From Granulicatella sp041433555 (GTDB taxonomy: Bacteria; Bacillota; Bacilli; Lactobacillales; Aerococcaceae), in NCBI RefSeq assembly GCF_041433555.1, contig NZ_JAPWBR010000001.1, positions 62,001 through 126,000 on the forward strand: 64,000 nucleotides of DNA. Reading direction: 5' to 3'. Positions 9,099-17,418 of the stretch are shown here, in pieces. A model generated the notes under the pieces. It was not told where the DNA came from and ran no database searches. It was given only the letters and a program-made list of their open reading frames with translations. Made by a program: the position numbers and the translations under genes. Each line of letters opens with the position of its first letter. The stretch's first letter is position 1.

Positions 9099-9635
9099 TT
9101 AAAATCCTGGATGTTCTTGTAGGAATGCTTCTTCTTCAGGAGTGGAAGTTCTTCCAAGTACATGATTGCGATGCGGATAGCGTCCGAATCGTTCAATGAT
9201 TTCACGGTGCATGAGTTCGTACTTCTTACGACGCTCAAGCCCTGGTTCGTCAAACCATTTTGCCGCCCAATCATGCACGGCTAATGCCTCCGAATGCATA
9301 AACGGCATCACGACAAAGCTACGTTCTTGAATTGAAAACTCATCCCAAAGAGACATTGCCTCTTTGGCAAGCTCCACTGCGAATGCATCTGAAGCAAACG
9401 CTCTAGCATCATCTCTAAACATATTTCTAGAAAATTGATCCAGCACAATAATTTCTGCCAGGCGCCCTTTTGCACTACGACGCCACTCGGTAGTTTCCCC
9501 TGCAACAATCGCTTCGTAAGTCTCTAGAAAACGCGTGCGAATTTCATTATCGAATTCCTCTGATTTCTTAAACCAATCAGCAGGCTCACATTCCACAAAC
9601 CAGAAATCGAGAACCTCTTGCGGAGTTACTATCAT
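9099..9635 (-). CDS. DUF924 family protein
   Basis: This 178-residue helical protein matches the DUF924 family from its start: VLDFWF, a conserved WF near residue 22, then IIVLDQFSRNMFRDDARAFASD. The family has a TPR-like alpha-helical fold and no established biochemical function. The start codon overlaps the larE stop by one base (TAATG), so translation is probably coupled and the gene is cotranscribed with larE. That places it in the lactate racemase locus, which may be coincidental or indicate an accessory role. Confidence 0.88.
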   Translation of the reverse strand: MIVTPQEVLDFWFVECEPADWFKKSEEFDNEIRTRFLETYEAIVAGETTEWRRSAKGRLAEIIVLDQFSRNMFRDDARAFASDAFAVELAKEAMSLWDEFSIQERSFVVMPFMHSEALAVHDWAAKWFDEPGLERRKKYELMHREIIERFGRYPHRNHVLGRTSTPEEEAFLQEHPGF

Positions 9636-10459
9636 TATTCTACCGCTGCTTTCTTTGTCTTTTCGTCGAGTTGGTCATTCATACGGCCGTATTTATACCC
9701 TTGAAGGTCGACTGTTACAAATAAGAACCCTAAGTCTTGCATCATCGCGTTAATTTCTTCATGATTTTTCACGAGTTTTTCGATTTGGTCTGCGCCGACT
9801 TCGATACGCGCTAAGTCTTGATGCACGCGAACACGTACTGGTTCGAAACCACGCTTCGTAAAGTATTCTTCTGCCTTGAATACTGCTTCTACTTTTTCAG
9901 GAGTGATGCGTGTTCCGTATGGGAAACGAGATGCTAAGCTGCATGAAGGAGTTTTGTTCCAATTGGTAACACCTGCACGTTTGGCTAATTCACGAATTTC
10001 TGATTTATATAATCCCGCTTCTTGCAAGAGACTACGCACACCTTCTTCATTACGCGCCTTCACACCTGGGCGATAATCATTGATGTCATCCATAATCAAC
10101 CCATCTGAAAGTACGGTAAACCCTTCGCCCTCCACATTCTTTTTAATCGTTTGGTAGAGCATTTTCTTACTATAGTACCAGCTGTTTGGGGTATTTGAGG
10201 CGATATGTGGATCAGAGAGTTCTTCCATTTCAAGCCCTATCACACGCGCGCCCATTTCCGTTCCAAGGTCAATCGCTTCACTAAATTCACGGTCTGAGAA
10301 CAACTCAGAGTTCACTACTGCTGCGATGACATTATCACGGCCAAGCGTATCCACGGCGATTTTTAATAGGTAACTACTATCAATCCCGCCAGAATAAGGG
10401 ACAACAATTCTTCCCACTTCCTTCAGCAATTCGCGTAATCGTGCTTCTTTTTCATCCAT
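9635..10459 (-). CDS. larE: LarE, sacrificial sulfur transferase for the NPN cofactor
   Basis: This 274-residue PP-loop ATP pyrophosphatase adenylates the carboxylates of pyridinium-dicarboxylate mononucleotide and donates sulfur from its own cysteine to build the nickel-pincer cofactor of lactate racemase. The PP-loop SGGIDSS is at 23-29. Cys173, in KTPSCSLASRFPYG, matches the sacrificial cysteine (Cys176 in the Lactobacillus plantarum enzyme). So it should be the single-cysteine sacrificial type rather than the Fe-S type. It lies just downstream of larR on the same strand. Confidence 0.95.
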   Translation of the reverse strand: MDEKEARLRELLKEVGRIVVPYSGGIDSSYLLKIAVDTLGRDNVIAAVVNSELFSDREFSEAIDLGTEMGARVIGLEMEELSDPHIASNTPNSWYYSKKMLYQTIKKNVEGEGFTVLSDGLIMDDINDYRPGVKARNEEGVRSLLQEAGLYKSEIRELAKRAGVTNWNKTPSCSLASRFPYGTRITPEKVEAVFKAEEYFTKRGFEPVRVRVHQDLARIEVGADQIEKLVKNHEEINAMMQDLGFLFVTVDLQGYKYGRMNDQLDEKTKKAAVE

Positions 10460-10480
10460 TCTCGATTCCTTCTTTCTTTA

Positions 10481-11149
10481 TTAAAAGCTTTCGCGTCCTG
10501 TAAATTCTTCTAAATAAGCTTTATCTAATACCACTAGTTTTTGGTTGTGGATTTTAACAACGCCTTCTTCTTTAAGGTCATGAATAATGCGGTTAACACT
10601 ATTACGAGTAGAGATTCCGCAAAATCCTGCGATATCCTCATTCGTAACGTTGAAATCAATCAAGATGCCGTCTTCTGCTTCTACCCCAAATTGATTCATT
10701 AATTTATATAGGAAGGAACACACTGCTCCTTTTTTCCCATTCATCGTCATATATTGCAACGACTCGATGGTTTCAGATAATTTATTACGGTAATATTCAC
10801 GGACATAATCTTGTAACTTTTGGTCGTTTTTCACGTATTCCCAAAACTTAATACGAGGGATACGGTAGAACGTTGCTTCGTCGCTTTCGATACGGACGTT
10901 AAACGGTGCAGATGTGTAGTTGGACACTTCATCACGTACCAATGAAACAATATCAACGGGAGTCACATAATCTAAATTAAACTCACGGCCATCATTCATA
11001 ATGATACTTGTCTTTACAACTCCATCGATTAACACATACGTATATGCTTGTTCCAAACCACGGTAAGCCAAGTACATATGTTTTTTCTTCTTTATAATAG
11101 GGGTATTTTCTTTTTCTAAAAAGTTGATTAAATATTCTTCGTTGTTCAA
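10481..11149 (-). CDS. larR: LarR-like Crp/Fnr family regulator
   Basis: The protein has 222 residues. An N-terminal cyclic-nucleotide-binding-like beta barrel is followed by a helix-turn-helix of the Crp type (DFNVTNEDIAGFCGISTRNSVNRIIHDL, about 160-190). LarR activates the lar operon in response to L-lactate in L. plantarum. The probable start is TTG at 11147-11149, with GAGGAG eight bases upstream (11158-11163); the in-frame ATG at 11192-11194 has no ribosome binding site and adds an odd MIIVCIGICIRG prefix. It is transcribed divergently from larA. Confidence 0.85.
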   Translation of the reverse strand: MNNEEYLINFLEKENTPIIKKKKHMYLAYRGLEQAYTYVLIDGVVKTSIIMNDGREFNLDYVTPVDIVSLVRDEVSNYTSAPFNVRIESDEATFYRIPRIKFWEYVKNDQKLQDYVREYYRNKLSETIESLQYMTMNGKKGAVCSFLYKLMNQFGVEAEDGILIDFNVTNEDIAGFCGISTRNSVNRIIHDLKEEGVVKIHNQKLVVLDKAYLEEFTGRESF

Positions 11150-11214
11150 ATTGAACACTCCTCTAATGCAAATTCCTATACACACTATTATCATCTTATC
11201 ACAGAAAACAACGT

Positions 11215-11226
11215 TAACAAATGTTA
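11215..11226. promoter_or_regulatory. Probable LarR box between larR and larA
   Basis: TAACA-AA-TGTTA is a perfect dyad whose centre lies about 60 bases upstream of the predicted larA start point. That is the usual place for a class I Crp/Fnr activator. Assignment to LarR is inference. Confidence 0.45.
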
Positions 11227-11267
11227 CTAACCTTTGAGACTTCCAAGTGACTTATTTTACGTATACT

Positions 11268-11273
11268 TATAAT
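11268..11273 (+). promoter_or_regulatory. larA promoter -10 element
   Basis: TATAAT lies 29 bases upstream of the larA ATG. The -35 position (about 11245-11250) holds AAGTGA, a poor match, as expected for an activator-dependent promoter. Confidence 0.55.
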
Positions 11274-11301
11274 CGTATTAAAAATTTAAGGAGATGTTAT
11301 C

Positions 11302-12582
11302 ATGGTCGAAATTAAACTACCTTATGACAAAAAATCTATTACTGCTGTAATTCCTGACAAAAACTTTGCTGGATTACTTGAATCAAAAGCTGAAAACTAC
11401 CACAACCCACTTTCTGAACAAGAAACAGTGGAAAAATCAATGGATAACCCAATTGGTAGCCAAACATTAGAAGAATTAGCAAAAGGTAAAAAAGATATCG
11501 TGTTAATCAGTTCTGACCATACACGTCCAGTTCCTTCACATATCATTACACCAATCATTTTACGTCGTATCCGTAGCGTAAACCCAGACGCTCGTATCCG
11601 TATTTTAGTTGCGACTGGTTTCCACCGTCCTTCAACTCGCGAAGAGTTAATTAACAAATACGGTCAAGAAATCGTGGACAACGAAGAAATCGTAATGCAC
11701 ATTTCTACAAACGACGAAGACATGGTTAAAATCGGTCAATTGCCTTCAGGTGGTGACTGCATCATCAACCGTATCGCTGCTGAAGCCGACTTATTAATCG
11801 CTGAAGGATTTATCGAAAGCCACTTCTTCGCTGGATTCTCTGGCGGACGTAAATCAGTTCTTCCTGGGGTTGCTTCATATAAAACAATTATGGCAAACCA
11901 CAGTGGTGACTTTATCGACTCAGAAAAATCACGTACTGGTAACTTAGACCACAACCCAATCCACGAAGATATGTTATACGCAGCACGTACTGCAAACTTA
12001 GCCTTCATCGTTAACGTTGTATTAGATGGTGAAAAACATATCATCGGTTCATTTGCCGGAGACATGGTTGAAGCGCATAAAGTAGGTTGCGAATTCGTTC
12101 GTGAATTAGCTCATGTAACTAAAATTCCTTGCGACATCGCCGTTTCAACAAATGGTGGTTTCCCATTAGACCAAAACATCTACCAAGCGGTGAAAGGAAT
12201 GACTGCTGCTGAAGCAACAAACAAAGAAGGCGGCGTAATCATCATGGTTGCTGGATGTCAAGATGGCCACGGTGGTGAAGGTTTCTACCGTAACTTAGCA
12301 GATGTTAAAGACCCTAAAGATTTCTTAGACCAAGCCATTAACACTCCAAGACTTGAAACAGTTCCAGATCAATGGACTTCTCAAATCTTAGCGCGTATCC
12401 TAGTGCACCACCATGTAATCTTTGTATCTGACTTAGTTGAACCAAGTCTTATCACAAACATGCATATGGAATTAGCGAAAACATTTGACGAAGCTCTTGC
12501 ACGTGCCTTCGAACTTCAAGGAGCAGACGCAAAAGTAACAGTTATCCGCGATGGATTATCTGTTATCGTTGAAGATAAATAA
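11302..12582 (+). CDS. larA: Nickel-dependent lactate racemase LarA
   Basis: This 426-residue enzyme interconverts L- and D-lactate by hydride transfer through a nickel-pincer nucleotide. The residues known from the L. plantarum enzyme fall at the same numbers here: His108 (ATGFHRP), His174 (ESHFFAG), Lys184 (GGRKSVLPG, cofactor attachment) and His200. SSDHTRPVP is the conserved N-terminal motif. It is first in larABCD, with AAGGAG upstream. D-lactate from the reaction is typically needed for D-Lac-ended cell wall precursors or to use both lactate isomers. Confidence 0.97.
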   Translation: MVEIKLPYDKKSITAVIPDKNFAGLLESKAENYHNPLSEQETVEKSMDNPIGSQTLEELAKGKKDIVLISSDHTRPVPSHIITPIILRRIRSVNPDARIRILVATGFHRPSTREELINKYGQEIVDNEEIVMHISTNDEDMVKIGQLPSGGDCIINRIAAEADLLIAEGFIESHFFAGFSGGRKSVLPGVASYKTIMANHSGDFIDSEKSRTGNLDHNPIHEDMLYAARTANLAFIVNVVLDGEKHIIGSFAGDMVEAHKVGCEFVRELAHVTKIPCDIAVSTNGGFPLDQNIYQAVKGMTAAEATNKEGGVIIMVAGCQDGHGGEGFYRNLADVKDPKDFLDQAINTPRLETVPDQWTSQILARILVHHHVIFVSDLVEPSLITNMHMELAKTFDEALARAFELQGADAKVTVIRDGLSVIVEDK

Positions 12583-12583
12583 T

Positions 12584-13327
12584 ATGAAGCAAGAAGAAAT
12601 TCTACAACAAGTGAAAGATGGACGCCTCTCGATTGAAGAAGCGTCCACCCTTCTGAAAGGGATTGAAGACATTGGTTACGCGGCCATCGATCTTTCTCGC
12701 CAAAAGCGCAATGGATTTCCAGAAATCATCTATGGTGAAGGAAAAAATATTGAGCAATTAATTGGCATCATCACGGCAATGAATGAGCATAAAACAGCTA
12801 TTCTTGCAACACGCGTCAACGCTGAAAAAGGTGAAGCTCTCTCCCTTGCTTTCCCTGAAGGGGTCTACGAACCGCTCGGACGTACCTTCGTCTTGAACCC
12901 GATTGCCCCAAAACATGAACACTACATCGCAGTCGTTACAGCTGGCACAAGCGACATTCCTGTTGCCGAAGAAGCGGCTGTCACTGCTGAGACTTTCGGA
13001 AATCGCGTGAAACGCATTTACGATGTTGGAGTTGCGGGTATTCACCGCCTCTTCAATCGTCTCGAAGACATCCAAGGCGCTAGCGTCGTGATTGTCATCG
13101 CCGGTATGGAAGGTGCGCTTGTCAGTGTCGTTGGCGGGTTAGTAGACGTTCCTGTGATTGCCGTTCCAACCAGCATCGGATATGGAACGAATCTTCAAGG
13201 AGTGACGACTTTACTCAGCATGCTGACTTCTTGCGCAAGTGGCGTTACTGTCGTAAACATCGATAACGGCTTTGGCGCAGCGTATTCAGCAAGCATGATT
13301 AACAACATTCGAGGAGGACTCGCATGA
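12584..13327 (+). CDS. larB: LarB, NaAD carboxylase/hydrolase for the NPN cofactor
   Basis: This 247-residue protein belongs to the AIR carboxylase (PurE)-like family. LarB carboxylates the pyridinium ring of nicotinic acid adenine dinucleotide and releases AMP, the first step of cofactor synthesis. The C-terminal half carries PurE-like glycine-rich segments (VTAGTSDIPVAEEA, VVIVIAGMEGALVSVVGGL, PTSIGYGTNLQG). The ATG at 12584 follows the larA stop by one base, and the gene overlaps larC by four bases (ATGA), so translation is coupled. Confidence 0.95.
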   Translation: MKQEEILQQVKDGRLSIEEASTLLKGIEDIGYAAIDLSRQKRNGFPEIIYGEGKNIEQLIGIITAMNEHKTAILATRVNAEKGEALSLAFPEGVYEPLGRTFVLNPIAPKHEHYIAVVTAGTSDIPVAEEAAVTAETFGNRVKRIYDVGVAGIHRLFNRLEDIQGASVVIVIAGMEGALVSVVGGLVDVPVIAVPTSIGYGTNLQGVTTLLSMLTSCASGVTVVNIDNGFGAAYSASMINNIRGGLA

Positions 13328-14757
13328 GCACATTATTTTTAGAACCATTTTCTGGGCTGAGCGGTGATATGTTAAATGCTCTTCTACTCGATTTAGGAGC
13401 CGACCGCAAGCATCTTGAAGAAGCCCTTAAGACCATTTCCCTCGACGGTTATCATCTTCATGTAGACCGTATCGCGAAAAGTAGTATTTGGGGAACGGAC
13501 TTCGATGTGCATATGGAACACGGTGAAAAAGATCATGGCATCGCTGGTGACTTTGATCATCATCACCATCACGAACATGACCACCACCACGAGCACGAGA
13601 ACGAACATCATCATGAACATGCTCATTCACATGCGCACGAAGAACACACACATGCACACACTCATTCTCATGAGCACACGCATGAACATGCTCACTCACA
13701 CGATCATCATCATGAGCACGAAAATACTCACGACGGTCATTCTCATGAACATACACATAGTCATCATCACCATCACGGAGAAGTTCGTGGGTTGAAAGAA
13801 ATTGAAACGATTATTCTTTCAAGTGGCACAAGCGACTTTGTAAAAGATAAAAGTTTGGAAGTATTCTGTGACATCGCACAAGCGGAAGCGAACGTACACC
13901 AAATGCCTGTGGAAGAAATTCATTTCCACGAGGTTGGCGCAACAGACTCTATCATCGACATCATGAGCTTCTTCATTTTGTGGGAAACAATCGACATCGA
14001 TGCGGTATACAGCACTGCTGTCACTGAAGGTAGCGGTACGATTACCGTTGCACATGGAGTCATGCCTGTACCGGTTCCTGCCGTAATGCAATTAAGACTC
14101 GGAACAAGCATTCCATTCTCACAAGACTTTGACATTCATACAGAGCTTGTGACACCAACCGGTCTTGCTCTCTTTAAGGCCATTCACCCAGTATTTGCAC
14201 AACCTTCAAACCTAACCGCTACTAAAGTGGGTTACGGTTTTGGAAAACGTGACACTGGTAAATTCAATGCGTTACGCGGAACACTCTTAGAGAAAACGAC
14301 TCATTCTCATCAAGTCGTGACTTCCCATAACGATGCAATCATTCAAATCGATACAACCATCGATGATCAAAGCGGTGAAGAGCTTGGCTACATCATGAGC
14401 CTTTTATTAGAGGAAGGCGCGCTTGATGTGCACTACACTCCCGTTTACACAAAGAAAAACCGTCCAGCAACCCATCTCACACTTCTCATTCAAGAAGGAG
14501 ACCTCGAACGGTTTACAGCCATTTTATTCGAACAAACGTCAACCATTGGCTTTCGTTATCAAAACGTCCAACGTAAGGTCATGACTCGCACTTTCGAGAC
14601 GCAACAAACGAGCCTTGGAGATGTGAAAGTAAAGAAAAACCAATATGGAACTGTTACAAAATCAACATTAGAATATGAAGACTGCGCTAGAATCGCCCAC
14701 GAAACTGGATTATCGATTCAAGCCGTCTATCAACAATTAATAAAAGAATTACATTAA
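13324..14757 (+). CDS. larC: LarC, nickel insertase with a long His-rich segment
   Basis: The protein has 477 residues in a single frame. LarC inserts nickel into the pincer nucleotide in a CTP-dependent step. The N-terminus LFLEPFSGLSGDM and the segment EIHFHEVGATDSIIDI are typical. In L. plantarum the gene is split as larC1/larC2 and joined by programmed frameshifting; here one uninterrupted frame covers both halves. Residues 79-151 contain 41 histidines in 73 positions, mostly as HxH and HHH with acidic or Ser/Thr/Ala spacers, probably a nickel store. It overlaps larB by four bases. Confidence 0.95.
   Translation: MSTLFLEPFSGLSGDMLNALLLDLGADRKHLEEALKTISLDGYHLHVDRIAKSSIWGTDFDVHMEHGEKDHGIAGDFDHHHHHEHDHHHEHENEHHHEHAHSHAHEEHTHAHTHSHEHTHEHAHSHDHHHEHENTHDGHSHEHTHSHHHHHGEVRGLKEIETIILSSGTSDFVKDKSLEVFCDIAQAEANVHQMPVEEIHFHEVGATDSIIDIMSFFILWETIDIDAVYSTAVTEGSGTITVAHGVMPVPVPAVMQLRLGTSIPFSQDFDIHTELVTPTGLALFKAIHPVFAQPSNLTATKVGYGFGKRDTGKFNALRGTLLEKTTHSHQVVTSHNDAIIQIDTTIDDQSGEELGYIMSLLLEEGALDVHYTPVYTKKNRPATHLTLLIQEGDLERFTAILFEQTSTIGFRYQNVQRKVMTRTFETQQTSLGDVKVKKNQYGTVTKSTLEYEDCARIAHETGLSIQAVYQQLIKELH
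13558..13776 (+). repeat. His-codon-rich low-complexity tract in larC
   Basis: Degenerate CAT/CAC-rich sequence codes for 41 His in 73 residues, interspersed with Glu, Ser, Thr and Ala. It is in frame. It has no fixed repeat unit, so it looks like selected composition rather than a recent tandem duplication. Confidence 0.85.
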
Positions 14758-14770
14758 GGAGAATCAACCA

Positions 14771-15499
14771 ATGGATCAAACATTTATGCATTTATTATTA
14801 TCAGAATTTATGGGAACAGCCCTCATGATTATCTTCGGGGTCGGCGTACACTGTGATGACGTCTTGAAGAAAACTAAATACGCTGGAACAGGTCACTTAT
14901 TCGCCATCACAACATGGGCATTCGGTATCACTGTTACTTTATTCATCTTTAGTGGTGTAAGTATCAACCCTGCTATGGCGCTTGCTAAAGTAGTTTTAGG
15001 AGTACTTCCTGCAGAACAATTTATCCCTGTTGCTATCGCTGAATTCTTAGGCGCATTCGCTGGTGCGGTGATCGTATGGTTCATGTACGCAGACCACTTC
15101 ACAGCTTCTGAAGGTCAAGTAGACGGAATCGCCATCCGTAACATCTTCTCAACAAACCCTAACTTACGTAACTTACCACGTAACTACTTCGTCGAAGCAT
15201 TCGCAACTTTCATTTTCTTAACAGCTATCTTAGCAACTGAAAATGTTAACAAAGAATTATTACCAATCGTGGTTGGATTAATCGTATGGGCTGTCGGTAT
15301 GGGTCTTGGAGGTACAACTGGATTCGCAATGAACCAAGCTCGTGACTTAGGACCTCGTCTTGCTTACCAATTATTACCAATCAAAAACAAAGTGAATAAC
15401 GACTGGCAATATGGATTATTAGTACCTGGTACTGCTCCATTCATCGGCGCTGTATGTGCTGCATTCTTCGTTCGTTACTACTTAGGTTACTTTATCTAA
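14771..15499 (+). CDS. larD: LarD-type aquaglyceroporin, lactic acid channel
   Basis: This 242-residue MIP-family channel has six membrane segments. The first half-helix motif is canonical, NPA at 66-68 (SINPAM); the second reads NQA at 188-190 (FAMNQARDLGPR) instead of NPA. LarD in L. plantarum passes D/L-lactic acid and water, which lets intracellular racemase act on external lactate. As the last gene of larABCD, 13 bases after larC, it probably has that role. Glycerol transport is the alternative. Confidence 0.9.
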   Translation: MDQTFMHLLLSEFMGTALMIIFGVGVHCDDVLKKTKYAGTGHLFAITTWAFGITVTLFIFSGVSINPAMALAKVVLGVLPAEQFIPVAIAEFLGAFAGAVIVWFMYADHFTASEGQVDGIAIRNIFSTNPNLRNLPRNYFVEAFATFIFLTAILATENVNKELLPIVVGLIVWAVGMGLGGTTGFAMNQARDLGPRLAYQLLPIKNKVNNDWQYGLLVPGTAPFIGAVCAAFFVRYYLGYFI

Positions 15500-15520
15500 A
15501 ATTACTTTCAATAAAACAGA

Positions 15521-15552
15521 AAAGGTACAAGAGAAAATCTCTTGTACCTTTT
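15521..15552 (+). terminator. lar operon terminator
   Basis: AAAGGTACAAGAG pairs with CTCTTGTACCTTT around a short A-rich loop, followed by TTCTTTT, 22 bases after the larD stop. Confidence 0.88.
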
Positions 15553-15570
15553 TCTTTTAATCCTTTGAAA

Positions 15571-15609
15571 CAAGACACAGCCGACTATTTCTAGTCAGCT
15601 GTGTCTTGT
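15571..15609 (-). terminator. yidD terminator overlapping its 3' end
   Basis: CAAGACACAGC pairs with GCTGTGTCTTG, and inside it GACT pairs with AGTC. The right arm encodes the last residues of yidD, so the hairpin spans the stop codon. On the minus strand it is followed by TTTCAAAGG, a poor T-run. Confidence 0.55.
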
Positions 15610-15875
15610 TTACTTGCATCTATAATTTTCTTACGGTAATCCTTGTTCCGTCTCAATGTGAAATAGTCTGGAACGGGATCTTGGCCGCCTCTTATAAATG
15701 GATGGCATCTACAAATGCGTCCGCACCCCATCAACACGCCTTTTAGCGCACCATGCTTTTCAACTGCCTGAATCATATAGCTCGAGCAGGTTGGTCTATA
15801 GATACACGAAGGCGGGAATAATGGAGAAATCCACTTTTGATATCCTCGCACGAGTGCAATCATGATTTTTTTCAT
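15591..15875 (-). CDS. yidD: Membrane protein insertion efficiency factor YidD
   Basis: The 94-residue protein shows the whole YidD signature: ALVRGYQKWISPLFPPSCIY, RPTCSSYMIQAVEKHGALKG, and GCGRICRCHPFIRGGQDPVP. YidD is a small peripheral membrane protein that assists YidC/Sec insertion. The ribosome binding site is weak (AGAAAGCAG), and the gene lies 15 bases after the DedA-like gene, suggesting cotranscription. Confidence 0.93.
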   Translation of the reverse strand: MKKIMIALVRGYQKWISPLFPPSCIYRPTCSSYMIQAVEKHGALKGVLMGCGRICRCHPFIRGGQDPVPDYFTLRRNKDYRKKIIDASKQDTAD

Positions 15876-15890
15876 ATCGATACTGCTTTC

Positions 15891-16499
15891 TTAATTAATG
15901 AATCTGAAGAAGGCTTCTACTCCTTCTGCTGCAATCAGTGTATAAACGTATAATGTGACTGGTTTAGCGATTAAACAAATGGTCACGAATTTCTTAAAGG
16001 TCATATGGCTGAGCCCTGCCACCATACATAAGAAGTCGTCTGGGAATCCAGGAAGAACCAGCGCCCAAAAGAAAATGCGCTCGAAGTGTTTTCCTTTGTC
16101 CAAATAACCGATGTATTTATTGTACGTATCATCATCTACGAACGCCTTCGCCAACGTCTCCCCGTAGCGACGAGCTAACCAGAAGTTGATACAAGAACCA
16201 ATCATGATTCCCACAAAATTATAAATCCAGCCGTGAAGAGGCCCAAATACGATATGTCCGATGACACAGGTTAAGCCTCCCGGAATAATCGGGTAGACTA
16301 CTTGCGTAATTTGAATCAGGATAAAAATCAAAATTCCTACCCATCCAGAGTGGGCAATGCTTTCACGGAATGGTCCGTCTATAGCGAAATAATCATTCTT
16401 GGCCACGAGCCATCCTAAAATAATCGTTAAAATAATCCCGATAATCGTTACGATACGAATGATTTTACGATTGAGTTCTATTGCTTTTTGAGTGTCCAC
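15891..16499 (-). CDS. TVP38/TMEM64 (VTT domain) membrane protein
   Basis: This 202-residue polytopic membrane protein has the VTT (SNARE-associated/DedA-like) pattern: an amphipathic start, GWVGILIFILIQITQVVYP, then IPGGLTCVIGHIVFGPLHG and LPGFPDDFLCMVAGLSHM. Members are implicated in lipid scrambling or proton-linked membrane homeostasis, but the substrate here is unknown. The start is GTG at 16497-16499, with AAAGGAG ten bases upstream; no better ATG exists. Confidence 0.85.
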   Translation of the reverse strand: MDTQKAIELNRKIIRIVTIIGIILTIILGWLVAKNDYFAIDGPFRESIAHSGWVGILIFILIQITQVVYPIIPGGLTCVIGHIVFGPLHGWIYNFVGIMIGSCINFWLARRYGETLAKAFVDDDTYNKYIGYLDKGKHFERIFFWALVLPGFPDDFLCMVAGLSHMTFKKFVTICLIAKPVTLYVYTLIAAEGVEAFFRFIN

Positions 16500-16578
16500 G
16501 ATGTACTCCTTTTTTTATTGTTACATGCATTATAACAGAGATTGCTAAAAGTTCCTTAGCAACTTTCTTAGTTTTTGT

Positions 16579-17112
16579 TTAAGATTCACTCTCTTCCAAA
16601 TTCCAAGGTTTCACAACCGTGATATGTTCCATCAATGCTTCTTGTCGTCCAAGTTGCTCCAAGCGGGCCTTACGACGTTCTTCATAGCCGCTGCAGATGA
16701 ATTTCTCTTCGTCTGTTTCTGGTACGATGGCATCCACTGTAAAATCACCTTCGCCTTCGCGAGGAAGTGCCACGAATGTCCAGAAGCTTGTCGCTGCTAA
16801 ATAGCGCTCGCCGTTCAAGACATCTTCTCCGACCACTTTACAGAAGACTTCCACACTCTTCTTCCCTGTCCCTGAGATATACGTCTCCACGCAGACAGAA
16901 TGTCCTAATGGAAGTGGTTTTAAATAGTTCATCGCGTCCACCGATGCCGTTACCGCAAGACGACGGCAATGACGAGATACGGTAATTGACGCACAGTCAT
17001 CAATAATTCGTGTTAAATTCCCTCCGAATAAGGTGTTATGCATATTCACATCGAATGGGAAAATTCTACGCGCTTGAATCGCACGTGTTTGACTACATGT
17101 TTTTGTACTCAT
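16579..17112 (-). CDS. Hotdog-fold acyl-CoA thioesterase
   Basis: This 177-residue single hotdog-domain protein is of the YciA/BFIT-like type. Conserved segments are IFPFDVNMHNTLFGGNLTRI, TASVDAMNYLKPLPLG and ISGTGKKSVEVF. The Asn-rich loop and following Asp residues (IIDDCAS) are expected at the active site. It should hydrolyse acyl-CoA thioesters in the cytosol; chain preference cannot be read from the sequence. AAGGAGC precedes the ATG. Confidence 0.88.
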   Translation of the reverse strand: MSTKTCSQTRAIQARRIFPFDVNMHNTLFGGNLTRIIDDCASITVSRHCRRLAVTASVDAMNYLKPLPLGHSVCVETYISGTGKKSVEVFCKVVGEDVLNGERYLAATSFWTFVALPREGEGDFTVDAIVPETDEEKFICSGYEERRKARLEQLGRQEALMEHITVVKPWNLEESES

Positions 17113-17180
17113 TTGATTAGCTCCTTGGATAGTTTACTGTTTCATTCTAACACGAATCTAAACTGCGTTCAAAGACACTC

Positions 17181-17250
17181 AAATTATGATTTCTACGAAT
17201 TCTCTGAATTTTTAATATTAGCTGTAACGTTGCACCGCTGAGAGCCTCAA
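17181..17250 (-). repeat. Remnant of structured repeat family A
   Basis: Read on the minus strand, this stretch matches the 3' half of the copy at 8909: TTGAGGCT, then AACGTTACAGCTA, then TTCGTAGAAATCAT. The tetraloop hairpin and the whole 5' half are missing, so it is a decayed or partial copy. Confidence 0.6.
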
Positions 17251-17290
17251 GTAGAAAAAAAGACCCACAATGTGAGTCCGGTTACCCCTG

Positions 17291-17401
17291 TTATTTTTTC
17301 TTTGCGCGTTTTGCTTCGTGGATTAGCTTTAACGCTCTCTTTCTTGTTTTGATGTTTGGGCTCTTCATTTGACGATAAGCCGTTGCTAAATCTTGTTTCA
17401 T
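17291..17401 (-). CDS. Small basic protein (putative metal homeostasis protein family)
   Basis: The 36-residue sequence starts MKQDLATAYRQMKSPN and ends in a lysine/arginine-rich tail (KRAKKK). A strong AGGAGG lies nine bases upstream of the ATG at 17399-17401. Similar tiny proteins are found next to the zinc-independent rpsN paralogue in lactic acid bacteria and are annotated as putative metal homeostasis proteins; this is from memory. It starts 18 bases after the rpsN stop and should share its Zur-controlled transcript. Confidence 0.7.
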   Translation of the reverse strand: MKQDLATAYRQMKSPNIKTRKRALKLIHEAKRAKKK

Positions 17402-17418
17402 TAACCTTACCTCCTCTT

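Noticed and set aside
13427..13795. Several antisense and shifted frames over the larC His-rich tract
   Set aside because: The CAT/CAC-rich composition keeps other frames open; the larC frame is certain.
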